A DNA stretch of 21,248 nucleotides from Bacillota bacterium (GTDB taxonomy: Bacteria > Bacillota > Clostridia > Acetivibrionales > DSM-1351): NCBI GenBank assembly GCA_023391425.1, contig JAEWAX010000125.1, forward strand, positions 1 to 21,248, written 5' to 3'. Both the position numbers and the translations under genes were made by a program. Every line of letters begins with the position of its first letter. The stretch's first letter is position 1. The notes under the pieces were generated by a model, which saw only the letters and a program-made list of their open reading frames with translations, did no database searches and was not told where the DNA came from. Of the stretch, positions 1 to 7,394 are shown in pieces.

Positions 1-2
1 CA

Positions 3-326
3 GCGTTTTTCTTGTCAAGTCTCGCCTATTCCATTAGCCTCTTTCTGCCGAATGAAGTAATATATGAAACAATAATGACTGCTATTATATTACCCATATT
101 TTTTTTGAGCTCAGCCCTTTTCCCTTCCGAAAGTTTGTCTGGTGGATTGGCAATAGCCGTTATGCTCAATCCATTTACACATATTATTAATGCTCTGCGC
201 AGTTTAATATTCGGGGAGATAATTTTGATTGGAGATATCCTACCTGTCATTATGCTATTTGTAGTGATGTGTTGTGGTAGCTTTTCATTGGCAATATGGA
301 GACTCAAAAAAGAAACTACATGCTAA
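3..326 (+). CDS. ABC-2 type transporter permease, C-terminal part
   Basis: The reading frame is open from the left edge, so the gene begins outside the window; 107 residues remain before the stop. They form three hydrophobic stretches (about residues 1-14, 23-42 and 76-97). Between the second and third is the segment NPFTHIINALRSLIFGE, typical of the last part of ABC-2 (DrrB/NodJ-like) drug or polysaccharide exporters, and PIFFLSSALFP fits the family's penultimate membrane segment. A short charged tail (RLKKET) ends the protein. Such permeases work in the membrane with an ABC ATPase, presumably encoded to the left. The substrate cannot be inferred. The gene converges on pckG, with a bidirectional terminator between them. 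The family call is fairly secure; the exact subfamily is not. Confidence 0.8.
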   Translation, partial: AFFLSSLAYSISLFLPNEVIYETIMTAIILPIFFLSSALFPSESLSGGLAIAVMLNPFTHIINALRSLIFGEIILIGDILPVIMLFVVMCCGSFSLAIWRLKKETTC

Positions 327-351
327 AGCAATTATATCTTTTTACTGGCAA

Positions 352-377
352 GTGTGCTCCAGCTTGGCTGGACACAC
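352..377. repeat. Imperfect inverted repeat (hairpin) after the ABC-2 permease
   Basis: Left arm GTGTGcTCCAGC (352-363) pairs with GCTGGACACAC (367-377) around a 3-nt loop. This makes an 11-bp stem with one bulged C. No T-run follows in either direction, so it does not look like an intrinsic terminator by itself. It lies 25 bp after the permease stop and just before the clear terminator at 388-423. It could be a 3'-end stabiliser; function unknown. Confidence 0.5.
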
Positions 378-387
378 CATAATTCAA

Positions 388-423
388 AAAGTCCCGCTAA
401 AAAATTAATTTCAGCGGGACTTT
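388..423. terminator. Bidirectional intrinsic terminator between the ABC-2 permease and pckG
   Basis: AAAGTCCCGCT (388-398) is perfectly complementary to AGCGGGACTTT (413-423), giving an 11-bp GC-rich stem with a 14-nt loop. On the + strand it is followed by TTTATTTTTA; on the - strand the stem is followed by TTTTTGAATT. It can therefore end both the incoming permease transcript and the pckG transcript, whose stop codon is about 36 bp away. Confidence 0.88.
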
Positions 424-458
424 ATTTTTAACACATATTTTACATTTATTATTTTGTA

Positions 459-2246
459 TTATGCTTTCAATCTAGCTTCAAGAGCTGCAAGCTGATCCTG
501 CAAATCTTTTGGCATGCAACCATAGTTTGCATAGTGAGCTTTGATTGACTCAACTTCATTTAGCCATTCTTCTTTGTTAACCTTGAGAAGCTCTGCCATA
601 TCATCAGCTGATACATCAAGACCTGCAGTATCGATAGCATCCTCAGTTGGCATATATCCGATAGGAGTCTTAACAGCTTTGCCTTCACCAGATACTCTTT
701 CACAAATCCATTTAAGAACACGGCTGTTTTCACCGTAACCTGGCCATAACCATTTGCCGTTCTTATCTTTACGGAACCAGTTAACATAGAATATTTTTGG
801 TAATTTGTCTTCAGTTGAAGCAGCTCCAACATCCAACCAGTGTTGTAGATAATCACAAACATTGTAACCAATGAATGGTAACATAGCAAATGGATCACGA
901 CGAACTTGACCAATCTTATCAGAAATAGCAGCAGCTGTTATTTCTGAACCCATGATTGAACCCAAGAATACACCATGCTTCCAATCAAAGCTCTCATGAA
1001 CCAAAGGAATAGTGCTAGGACGACGTCCACCTATCAATATAGCTGATATTGGTACTCCAGCAGGATCTTCCCACTCAGGAGCAATAACTGGACACTGATT
1101 TGCAGGTGCTGTAAAACGAGCATTTGGATGAGCAGCTGGAGTTTCAGATGCTGAAGTCCAGTCGTTGTTCTTCCAGTCAATTAAATGGCTAGGAGCATCG
1201 TATCCAATACCTTCCCACCAAACATCTTTATCATCAGTAATACCAACATTTGTGAATATAGTGTTCTTTTCACAACTGTGCATTGCATTTGGATTTGAAT
1301 CCATTGAAGTACCAGGAGCAACTCCAAAGAAACCTGCTTCTGGATTGATAGCATACAATCTACCATCTTTGCCATATTTCATCCAAGCTATATCATCACC
1401 GATAGTTTCAACTTTCCAACCTGGAATTGTTGGAACAAGCATTGCAAGGTTAGTTTTTCCACAAGCACTTGGGAAAGCACCGCAAATATATTTAACTACT
1501 CCCTTAGGACTTGTTAGCTTAAGAATTAACATATGTTCAGCTAACCATCCCTCTTCACGTGCGATAGCAGATGCTATACGAAGAGCAAAACATTTCTTAC
1601 CTAATAAAGCATTTCCGCCGTATCCAGAACCATATGACCATATAGTTCTTTCTTCTGGGAAGTGACTGATGTATTTCTTATCCATTGGAGCACATGCCCA
1701 TTTTCCGTCACTTGCACCTGTTTCTTTAGGAGCTCCTACTGAATGTAGACATGGTACATATTCGCCATCTCCAAGAGTTTCTAATACTTTTGTACCAATA
1801 CGAGTCATTATACGCATGTTGCAAACAACATAAGCACTATCAGTTAATTCAACACCTATTTTTGAGATTGTTGAACCAATAGGTCCCATTGAGAAAGGAA
1901 TAACATACATTGTTCTACCCTTCATGCAACCCTTGTATAAATCCTTCATTGTTGCTTTTAGTTCAGTTGGGTCAATCCAGTTATTGGTTGGACCAGCCTC
2001 TTCTTTAGTCTTTGAAGCAATATATGTTCTGCCCTCAACACGAGCAACATCGGATGGGTCACTATTAAAAGAAAAACATCCTGGACGCTTTTCAGCATTT
2101 AATGGTGTTGCCATTCCTGAATCCACCATTTCTTGCATAAGACGATCATACTCTTCTTGAGAACCATCACACCAATAAATCTGGTCTGGTTGACACATGT
2201 CAGCCACTTCTTTTACCCACGCTTGTAATTTTTTGTTCGTAGTCAT
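459..2246 (-). CDS. pckG: Phosphoenolpyruvate carboxykinase (GTP)
   Basis: This cytosolic enzyme interconverts oxaloacetate + GTP and PEP + GDP + CO2. The length, 595 residues, is normal for the GTP class. Visible signatures are the P-loop GAFPSACGKTN at residues 256-266 with the reactive Cys262, the metal-binding kinase-2 segment ETIGDDIAWM (about 280-289), NPEAGFFGVAPGT (301-313), YGGNALLGKKC near 209-219, and the C-terminal WPGYGENSRVLKW guanine-site region. The ATP-class P-loop is absent. The ATG at 2246 has a GGGAG Shine-Dalgarno 8 bases upstream. In cellulolytic clostridia PEPCK often runs anaplerotically, or in a malate shunt from PEP to pyruvate; that role is inferred here. The gene is monocistronic: a terminator follows it and it has its own promoter (2365-2393) with a Rex-like operator, suggesting redox control. 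Confidence 0.97.
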   Translation of the reverse strand: MTTNKKLQAWVKEVADMCQPDQIYWCDGSQEEYDRLMQEMVDSGMATPLNAEKRPGCFSFNSDPSDVARVEGRTYIASKTKEEAGPTNNWIDPTELKATMKDLYKGCMKGRTMYVIPFSMGPIGSTISKIGVELTDSAYVVCNMRIMTRIGTKVLETLGDGEYVPCLHSVGAPKETGASDGKWACAPMDKKYISHFPEERTIWSYGSGYGGNALLGKKCFALRIASAIAREEGWLAEHMLILKLTSPKGVVKYICGAFPSACGKTNLAMLVPTIPGWKVETIGDDIAWMKYGKDGRLYAINPEAGFFGVAPGTSMDSNPNAMHSCEKNTIFTNVGITDDKDVWWEGIGYDAPSHLIDWKNNDWTSASETPAAHPNARFTAPANQCPVIAPEWEDPAGVPISAILIGGRRPSTIPLVHESFDWKHGVFLGSIMGSEITAAAISDKIGQVRRDPFAMLPFIGYNVCDYLQHWLDVGAASTEDKLPKIFYVNWFRKDKNGKWLWPGYGENSRVLKWICERVSGEGKAVKTPIGYMPTEDAIDTAGLDVSADDMAELLKVNKEEWLNEVESIKAHYANYGCMPKDLQDQLAALEARLKA

Positions 2247-2343
2247 TAAAATTCTCCCTTCGATTTATAAAAATATACTGCTATCAATGATTAGTATCTG
2301 TTATTAACAATGTACTATTCAGAATTTATGTAAGCAATAGATT

Positions 2344-2361
2344 TTGTGAATTTATTCACTA
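2344..2361 (-). promoter_or_regulatory. Rex-like operator on the pckG promoter
   Basis: The + strand reads TTGTGAATTTATTCACTA, a 17/18 match to the Rex consensus TTGTGAAnnnnTTCACAA, with a 14-bp perfect core palindrome GTGAATttATTCAC (2346-2359). It sits directly downstream of the predicted -10 hexamer and covers the predicted start site, the classic position for a repressor. Rex senses the NADH/NAD+ ratio and represses fermentative and redox genes in Firmicutes. Binding is inferred, not shown. Confidence 0.55.
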
Positions 2362-2364
2362 ACC

Positions 2365-2393
2365 ATATTACCATAGCAAACCATAAAATTCAA
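2365..2393 (-). promoter_or_regulatory. Predicted housekeeping promoter of pckG
   Basis: Read on the - strand: -35 TTGAAT (2388-2393), a 17-bp spacer, then -10 TAATAT (2365-2370) preceded by an extended-10 TGG. Transcription should begin near 2358, giving a leader of about 110 nt before the ATG at 2246. Each hexamer matches the consensus at 4 of 6 positions, but spacing and the TG motif are good. Confidence 0.5.
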
Positions 2394-2694
2394 CCACTCT
2401 TTTCATAATAATTGTTAATTTTTTAAGTCTAATATGCAGGATATTAATGTCAATAAATTCATGTATGTATATTTATACATAATTGATTTACAAATCATTT
2501 TGTCCGAAACATGTGCGTATACACATTTTCATTATAGTTAAGTATGCATTTTTTTTAGTGCATTAATTTTATAAATATAACAAAAAGACATGTATCTACT
2601 TTCAAAACTGCATAATTCAAATTTATTGTCACTATCCCCTTTCACTGCATAAACTATAATGTGAGTTCAAAAATTTTGGAAGGTGGAATCTTTT

Positions 2695-3795
2695 TTGTCA
2701 GCAAAAATTATTAACTATTTTGCTTGTGCCAATTCAGCACGCGGGTTTGTAAGTTTCTTTGAAGATAACCTCAAAGAGCTTAATAAGTTGTACATTCTAA
2801 AAGATGGTCCAGGCACTGGAAAATCAACTCTTATGAAGCACATAGGCAAGGAATGGTATAACAGAGGGTTCGACGTAGAGTACATACACTGTGCTTCTGA
2901 CAATAACTCTATTGATGGAGTTATTATCCCTGCATTGGACATTGGTGTAGTTGATGGTACAGCACCCCATATTATTGAACCAAGAGCGCCTGGTGCAATA
3001 GAGGAGTATGTTAACCTCGGTGCAGCCTGGGATAGTAGAAAGCTTACATTGCATAAAGATGAAATTCTAAATCTCAAAAACAAAATTTCTTCTTGCTATA
3101 TAAATACATACGAGCAATTTAAAGAAGGTCTGAAAATTCATGATGAATGGGAAGAAATCTATTTAAAAAACATAGATTTCAACAAACTGAACGAAATAAC
3201 TACGGCAACAATTGATAATTTCTTTGGAAACAAAACTCTAAATAAGCAAAGCATTGTAAGAAATAGATTTTTTGGCGGTTCTACCCCTGTAGGATCGGTT
3301 GATTTCGTTTTAGACTTAACTAATGATTTAGGAAAGAGATACTTTATCAAAGGCCGCCCTGGTTCTGGAAAATCTACAATGCTTAAGAAAATAGCCAGTG
3401 CAGCTGAGGAAAGGGGCTTTGACGTAGAAATATATCATTGTGGCTTCGATCCAAATAGCCTTGACATGGTTATAATAAGGGAGCTTGACCTTGCCATTTT
3501 CGATAGCACTGCACCACATGAGTACTTCCCTACAAAAGAGTCAGATGAAATAATTGATGTGTACTATTTGGCTATCAAACCAGGGACTGACGAAGAATAT
3601 AAGGCTGAGTTAGATTCAATTGTAACTCGTTACAAGTCAGTTATAGCTAATGGAATAAGCTACCTAGCTGATGCAAAGTTGCTTCACGATGAACTTGAAA
3701 ATATTTATATAGATGCGATGGATTTTAATGTAGTTAATAAAATAACTGAGGATTTAATGGAAAAGATTGATGACTACTTTTTCAGTATGAACTAA
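2695..3795 (+). CDS. Tandem P-loop ATPase of unknown function (two homologous halves)
   Basis: A soluble protein of about 366 residues made of two similar NTPase halves. The first has the Walker A GPGTGKST and the second GRPGSGKST. After each comes the same block: RGFDVEYIHCASDNNSIDGV in the first half and RGFDVEIYHCGFDPNSLDMV in the second, then TAPH in both. The halves clearly arose by internal duplication. No membrane segment or signal peptide is seen. The start is chosen as TTG at 2695, because GGAAGGTGG at 2678-2686 is properly spaced for it; an in-frame GTG at 2683 lies inside that ribosome binding site. The family is common, uncharacterised, in spore-forming Firmicutes; substrate and role are unknown. 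It is a single gene with its own terminator, divergent from pckG. Confidence 0.8.
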   Translation: MSAKIINYFACANSARGFVSFFEDNLKELNKLYILKDGPGTGKSTLMKHIGKEWYNRGFDVEYIHCASDNNSIDGVIIPALDIGVVDGTAPHIIEPRAPGAIEEYVNLGAAWDSRKLTLHKDEILNLKNKISSCYINTYEQFKEGLKIHDEWEEIYLKNIDFNKLNEITTATIDNFFGNKTLNKQSIVRNRFFGGSTPVGSVDFVLDLTNDLGKRYFIKGRPGSGKSTMLKKIASAAEERGFDVEIYHCGFDPNSLDMVIIRELDLAIFDSTAPHEYFPTKESDEIIDVYYLAIKPGTDEEYKAELDSIVTRYKSVIANGISYLADAKLLHDELENIYIDAMDFNVVNKITEDLMEKIDDYFFSMN

Positions 3796-3805
3796 AGTAA
3801 GTTAA

Positions 3806-3853
3806 AGCCTCTTAGCTTAAATAAGTATAAAATGTTGTTTAAGCTAAGAGGCT
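3806..3853 (+). terminator. Intrinsic terminator of the tandem ATPase gene
   Basis: A 16-bp perfect stem, AGCCTCTTAGCTTAAA (3806-3821) with TTTAAGCTAAGAGGCT (3838-3853), has a 16-nt loop. It is followed on the + strand by ATTTTTA and lies 10 bp after the ATPase stop codon. On the - strand it is followed only by TTTAAC, so it may act weakly on purine-permease transcripts coming the other way. Between it and 4029 I see only small palindromes: TCTATTGggCAATAGA (3929-3944) and AGTCAccTGACT (3993-4004). Confidence 0.88.
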
Positions 3854-4028
3854 ATTTTTAAAATATATGACGCTTAGAATACTATAAATTTCAGGCAGTT
3901 ATAAATATAGTTATTGGTCCTGTGGATGTCTATTGGGCAATAGAACCTTTGTATGAATTACTGCATTGATCATTAATATCTGTAAATGAACAAGTCACCT
4001 GACTCAATAAATCCTTTTATACCGCTTT

Positions 4029-5495
4029 TTATAGTAATAATGCACTAACTATATAGTTCAGTACAAATAAGCCTGTAACAATATACATAATTGGATGAAC
4101 CTCTTTAGCTTTACCCTTACATATCTTTAAGATTACATAAAAGATAAACCCAGTAGATATACCACTTGAAATACTGTAGGCAAAAGGCATCACAACAGCT
4201 GCAAAGAAAGCTGGAAGTGCTTCATCAAAGTCGTCCCACCTGATTTTTGCAAAGGAACCCATCATTAGAATACCAACAATTATTAATGCTGGTGCTGTTG
4301 CTGCTGAAGGAATAACTCCTGCTACCGGTGCAAATATAAGACATATAGCAAAAAAGATTGCTGTAACTACTGATGTAAGACCTGTTCTACCACCAGCACC
4401 AATACCTGAAGCACTTTCAACATAAGTTGTAGTATTTGATGTACCTAAAAGAGCACCAATTGAAGTTGCAGTAGCATCTGCAAATAATGCCTTGTCCATC
4501 TTTGACTTAAACCCTTTACCTGCAAAAAGCTCTGCTTCATCCTTGTCATCGAATATACCGCTCTTTCTTCCAGTTCCGATAAATGTGCCAATCGTATCAA
4601 ATGTATCTGAAAGAGTAAATGCCAGAATAGTTACAAGAACAATCGGAATTGTCTTAGGATTATTAAATAGCCCGTTAAAATCAAGTGCAAATGCAGTTTG
4701 TGATATATCAGAAACCTTGTAAGGCGTAACCATAGAAAGACTGGTAACCTTCATAGGAATGCCAATGATTGTAGTTGCTACTATACCTATAAGTATAGAA
4801 CCCTTAACCTTTAATATCATTAAAACTGCTGTAATAATAAGTCCTATTAAAGCAAGCTGTGCAACAGGGTTTGTAAAGTTTACAAAAGCAGGAATAACAT
4901 TTGCACCATCTGCAACTACTGTCGCTGCTGTAGAGGTTTGAACCGTATCACTTATTTTAGTAGCTGTTTCGCCACCAAGTCCAATAATAGTCAGAGGTGA
5001 CCAAGCTTTTCCTTCAGATGTGAATTGCAAAAAGCCTGCACTTTTAAACCCTATGTATGCTACGAATAGACCGATACCACCGCCAATAGCTAATTGAAGT
5101 GATTCAGGAATTGCCTTAATAATCATCTTTCTAACCTGAGTTACTGTGATAAGGATGTTAATTATACCACAAATAAATACCATTGCTAAAGCTTGCTGCC
5201 AACTGTATCCAAGTCCAAACACAACTGTAAATGTAAAAAATGCATTTAAACCCATACCAGGTGCTTGTGCATACGGAACATTGGCAACCAGACCCATAAT
5301 AAGAGTACCTATTACCGCTGCAAGGATCGTTGCAACATAAACGCCACCCTTAGGCATGCCAGTTTGTCCTAAAATTGTTGGATTTACAAAGATAATGTAA
5401 GCCATCGTAAAGAATGTAGTCAAACCAGCAACAATTTCGGTTTTGATATTTGTGCCATTCTCCTTCAGTTTAAACTGTCTTTCAAATAAATTCAT
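4029..5495 (-). CDS. NCS2-family purine permease, AzgA/PbuG type
   Basis: An integral membrane protein of 488 residues that by family imports purine bases (hypoxanthine, guanine or adenine) with protons. It has about a dozen hydrophobic segments. Family marks are the N-terminus ERQFKLKENGTNIKTEIVAG followed by TTFFTMAYIIFVNP, the segment QAPGMGLNAFFTFTVVFG, and TSNTTTYVESASGIGAGGRT in the substrate-site half. The open frame extends 36 codons further upstream, but the ATG at 5495 is preceded by GGAGG with a 7-base gap and begins the protein where the family does, so it is the chosen start. The extra upstream codons are the leader. A strong promoter lies at 5610-5637. I find no purine riboswitch. 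The exact base transported is not decidable from sequence alone. Confidence 0.92.
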   Translation of the reverse strand: MNLFERQFKLKENGTNIKTEIVAGLTTFFTMAYIIFVNPTILGQTGMPKGGVYVATILAAVIGTLIMGLVANVPYAQAPGMGLNAFFTFTVVFGLGYSWQQALAMVFICGIINILITVTQVRKMIIKAIPESLQLAIGGGIGLFVAYIGFKSAGFLQFTSEGKAWSPLTIIGLGGETATKISDTVQTSTAATVVADGANVIPAFVNFTNPVAQLALIGLIITAVLMILKVKGSILIGIVATTIIGIPMKVTSLSMVTPYKVSDISQTAFALDFNGLFNNPKTIPIVLVTILAFTLSDTFDTIGTFIGTGRKSGIFDDKDEAELFAGKGFKSKMDKALFADATATSIGALLGTSNTTTYVESASGIGAGGRTGLTSVVTAIFFAICLIFAPVAGVIPSAATAPALIIVGILMMGSFAKIRWDDFDEALPAFFAAVVMPFAYSISSGISTGFIFYVILKICKGKAKEVHPIMYIVTGLFVLNYIVSALLL

Positions 5496-5582
5496 GTTTT
5501 TCCCTCCTGAATTTTCCCACACTTTTATATTATCCATTCCCAAAAAAACATATACATTTTTGTAGGTAATTAAAGTGTAAGG

Positions 5583-5597
5583 TTTGCATTTTGCAAA
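5583..5597 (-). promoter_or_regulatory. Palindrome at the start of the purine-permease transcript
   Basis: TTTGCAtttTGCAAA is a perfect 6+3+6 inverted repeat lying 6-20 bases downstream of the predicted transcription start (near 5603). Its position fits an operator for a repressor; its sequence is not one I can assign to a known regulator. It is too short and AT-rich to be a terminator. Confidence 0.4.
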
Positions 5598-5609
5598 AAT
5601 CACAGGATA

Positions 5610-5637
5610 ATTTTATCACAATCAGTATTATTATCAA
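5610..5637 (-). promoter_or_regulatory. Predicted promoter of the purine permease
   Basis: On the - strand: -35 TTGATA (5632-5637), a 16-bp spacer, then -10 TAAAAT (5610-5615) preceded by TGA, an extended-10 element. Both hexamers match the sigma-A consensus at 5 of 6 positions. The leader would be about 108 nt. Further upstream, up to 5796, I see only AT-rich sequence, including a short TTGTTAACAA palindrome at 5685-5694. Confidence 0.65.
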
Positions 5638-5796
5638 GCCTAAACCTTATAATTCTGACTCTTACTTTTGCATATTTCGACATTTTGTTAACAATATTAT
5701 TGCATAAATAAATTTTTGACTTAAAGTGAAGTTTTTACTACATCTGAAGCTTAGACATCGGTTAAACATAGTATCAGCTGTTACCTCTTAAATTTA

Positions 5797-5838
5797 AAGG
5801 CTCTCAGAGCATAAAATTAATTATTTTCCGGGAGCCTT
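5797..5838 (-). terminator. Probable terminator of the LysM-GH18 gene
   Basis: AAGGCTCTC (5797-5805) pairs with GGGAGCCTT (5830-5838), a 9-bp stem with one G-U pair and a 24-nt loop, 15 bp past the GH18 stop codon. On the - strand it is followed by TTAAATTTAAG, a broken T-tract, so termination may be only moderate. Confidence 0.6.
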
Positions 5839-5853
5839 GAATATCAATTTCTA

Positions 5854-7131
5854 TTATAAAACCTTTCTAACATTATAAACAGAGTTCAGAACAAGCCAGT
5901 TCTGCGGGAAGTACCTCCCTATCGTCCAATAGCTGACACCTCCTAGTCTGAACTCATTTGCAAGTGTCAGTTTTGCAAGAATGCTTCTTGCATCTTCAAA
6001 CCAAACCTCATGCTGTATTCCATTTTCATAATATCGGAAGAATGGAGCCTGAGCTATTGGGTCAAACTGTATATTTGCTCCAACTCTATAGGCCAGTTCA
6101 ACTGCGCCAGGATTTGATAGTGCTTTTGCCGCTGTCCCAGGTTTATATGGCAGTGTCCAATCATATCCGTAATTTGGAATACCCATGAATATTTTTTGCC
6201 TTGGTATTGCAGTTACTGCATAGTTTAGAACTCTTCGAACTTCATTTATTGGAGCTACAGCCATTGGAGGACCATAGGTATAACCCCATTCATATGTCAT
6301 TATTATTACATGATCCAGAAGTGCTCCATGAACAGGATAATCATGAGCTGGATAAAGAAGACCAGGCTGATCAGCTGAAATTTTTGGTGCAACAGCAGAA
6401 GTAATTGTATATCCTAGAGGTCTTAGAATACCAGTAATTTTACGCAAGAAATTATTATAAGCCTCTCGATCATTTGGATATATATACTCAAAATCTATAT
6501 CAAGTCCATAATAGTTTTTTTCCCTTAAAGTCTGTGTTATATTAGTAATCATTGTATTTTGAATAGTAGTATTAGTAAGTAATATATGTGCCAAGTCACT
6601 ATCAAAGCTGCCACCTTCCTTGATATTGGTTATTACCATGAGTGGAGCAACACCTGCTGCTCTTGCAGCTTGAATAAGTGAAGTATCAGGAATCTCACTT
6701 AAGGATCCATCAGGCCTTACCTGGTGACTAAATATACTTAGGTACGTTAGTGATGGAAGAGTCTTTCTAAGAATTGTCATGTCAATATTGGGAAAAGCAT
6801 AGCCATTTACCTCTATAGACCCAAAGTTTATAGTCAAAGGGGGAATGGTTATAACTTGACCTACACTAATCATTGAGGGATTTGTTATTTGAGGATTTGC
6901 AGCGAGCAAATCAGCTACACTAATCCTATAATCTCTAGCGATTGAATATAGCGACTCACCGGGCACTACTCTATGTGTCCGAGTACCTTCAAGTATTACA
7001 ATAGTTTGACCAATAACAAGTTGGTCAGGATTCGCCAACTCATTATCTGAAATAATTTTTTGTGCAGAAACCTTATACTGCTGAGCTATTGTGTATATGC
7101 TCTCTCCTGATTTTACAACATGTATTCTCAA
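5854..7131 (-). CDS. Spore-type LysM-LysM-GH18 hydrolase (SleL/YaaH-like)
   Basis: A 425-residue protein with two LysM peptidoglycan-binding repeats (about residues 3-47 and 53-97) joined to a GH18 barrel (about 102-425). The GH18 signature appears as GLDIDFEY (209-216), making Glu215 the catalytic acid; IIMTYEWG (277-284) and the C-terminal LGGVSYWTIGR also fit. There is no signal peptide. This matches the spore-cortex N-acetylglucosaminidases SleL/YaaH, which reach the spore coat from the mother cell; cortex-fragment hydrolysis at germination is the inferred role. The start is TTG at 7131: the preceding in-frame codons are TGA-TAT-TCC, so no earlier start is possible, and GTGGAGAG lies 9 bases upstream. 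The LysM domain begins at once, as usual in the family. It is monocistronic, with a long structured leader upstream. Confidence 0.9.
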   Translation of the reverse strand: MRIHVVKSGESIYTIAQQYKVSAQKIISDNELANPDQLVIGQTIVILEGTRTHRVVPGESLYSIARDYRISVADLLAANPQITNPSMISVGQVITIPPLTINFGSIEVNGYAFPNIDMTILRKTLPSLTYLSIFSHQVRPDGSLSEIPDTSLIQAARAAGVAPLMVITNIKEGGSFDSDLAHILLTNTTIQNTMITNITQTLREKNYYGLDIDFEYIYPNDREAYNNFLRKITGILRPLGYTITSAVAPKISADQPGLLYPAHDYPVHGALLDHVIIMTYEWGYTYGPPMAVAPINEVRRVLNYAVTAIPRQKIFMGIPNYGYDWTLPYKPGTAAKALSNPGAVELAYRVGANIQFDPIAQAPFFRYYENGIQHEVWFEDARSILAKLTLANEFRLGGVSYWTIGRYFPQNWLVLNSVYNVRKVL

Positions 7132-7179
7132 GGAATATCACTCTCCACTTTCTATCTTTTATACTAGTTCCATATTCAT

Positions 7180-7390
7180 ATAGCCATCTCGACGAAGCCA
7201 ATAAGCCTATCTTAATAGAGCACTAAGACCCTACCTTAACGCAATCGCTGAAATTCTAGATGATTTAAGTCTTCTCTATCTTCGCGGCGATACTAATCTC
7301 TTGATAGTCATTCATTCGATAAGTATCGCCAAGCTCGAAATAAGTGCGACTAGAGTTCAGAAAACTTCATCTGAACTAAGTCTTCTTTAT
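7180..7390 (-). ncRNA. Candidate structured RNA or 5' leader upstream of the GH18 gene
   Basis: A non-coding stretch, richer in G+C than its flanks, with strong potential secondary structure. Hairpin A pairs GACT (7348-7351) with AGTC (7379-7382) and AGTTCAG (7354-7360) with CTGAACT (7371-7377). Hairpin B pairs GGCGATACT (7286-7294) perfectly with AGTATCGCC (7322-7330), and TTCG/CGAA may extend it. An exact 10-base repeat, TAAGTCTTCT, occurs at 7266-7275 and 7377-7386, flanking hairpin B. No long ORF, T-box or common riboswitch consensus is seen. The strand is inferred from the GH18 gene and the candidate promoter just upstream. It could be a leader, an independent small RNA (a clostridial class such as the raiA motif deserves testing), or a degenerate mobile repeat. 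Confidence 0.45.
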
Positions 7391-7394
7391 ACTT

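Larger units (their letters stand above)
2247..2694. other. Divergent intergenic region between pckG and the tandem P-loop ATPase gene
   Basis: This is 448 bp of AT-rich sequence without an open reading frame of note. The left third holds the pckG promoter and the Rex-like site. The middle holds an 18-bp palindrome, TATGTATatttATACATA (2464-2481), and a small palindrome TGTTAtTAACA (2299-2309) lies in the pckG leader. At the right, TATAAT occurs at 2655-2660, about 35 bp before the ATPase gene, but it has no convincing -35 at normal spacing (TTGTCA at 2626 is 23 bp away). I see no riboswitch or RNA gene. Confidence 0.6.

Noticed and set aside
1165..1665. 166-codon open frame on the + strand within pckG
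   Set aside because: It lies wholly opposite the strongly conserved PEPCK coding sequence, has no ribosome binding site, and its translation is not protein-like; it is an antisense shadow.
2683..2685. GTG as start of the tandem P-loop ATPase
   Set aside because: It lies inside the GGAAGGTGG ribosome binding site; the TTG at 2695 is correctly spaced.
5496..5603. 36-codon N-terminal extension of the purine permease
   Set aside because: The family starts at MNLFERQF, a strong GGAGG precedes that ATG, and the extension coincides with the predicted leader after the promoter.
5685..5694. TTGTTAACAA palindrome as a second Rex site
   Set aside because: Rex half-sites need a 4-base spacer between them; here the halves abut, and the position is upstream of the promoter.
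5496..5853. Purine riboswitch upstream of the permease
   Set aside because: I looked for the conserved core on the - strand and did not find it; the region is AT-rich with only a short palindrome and a promoter.
7180..7390. T-box leader
   Set aside because: No AGGGTGGnACCGCG-like T-box sequence on either strand and the downstream gene is not an amino-acid gene.
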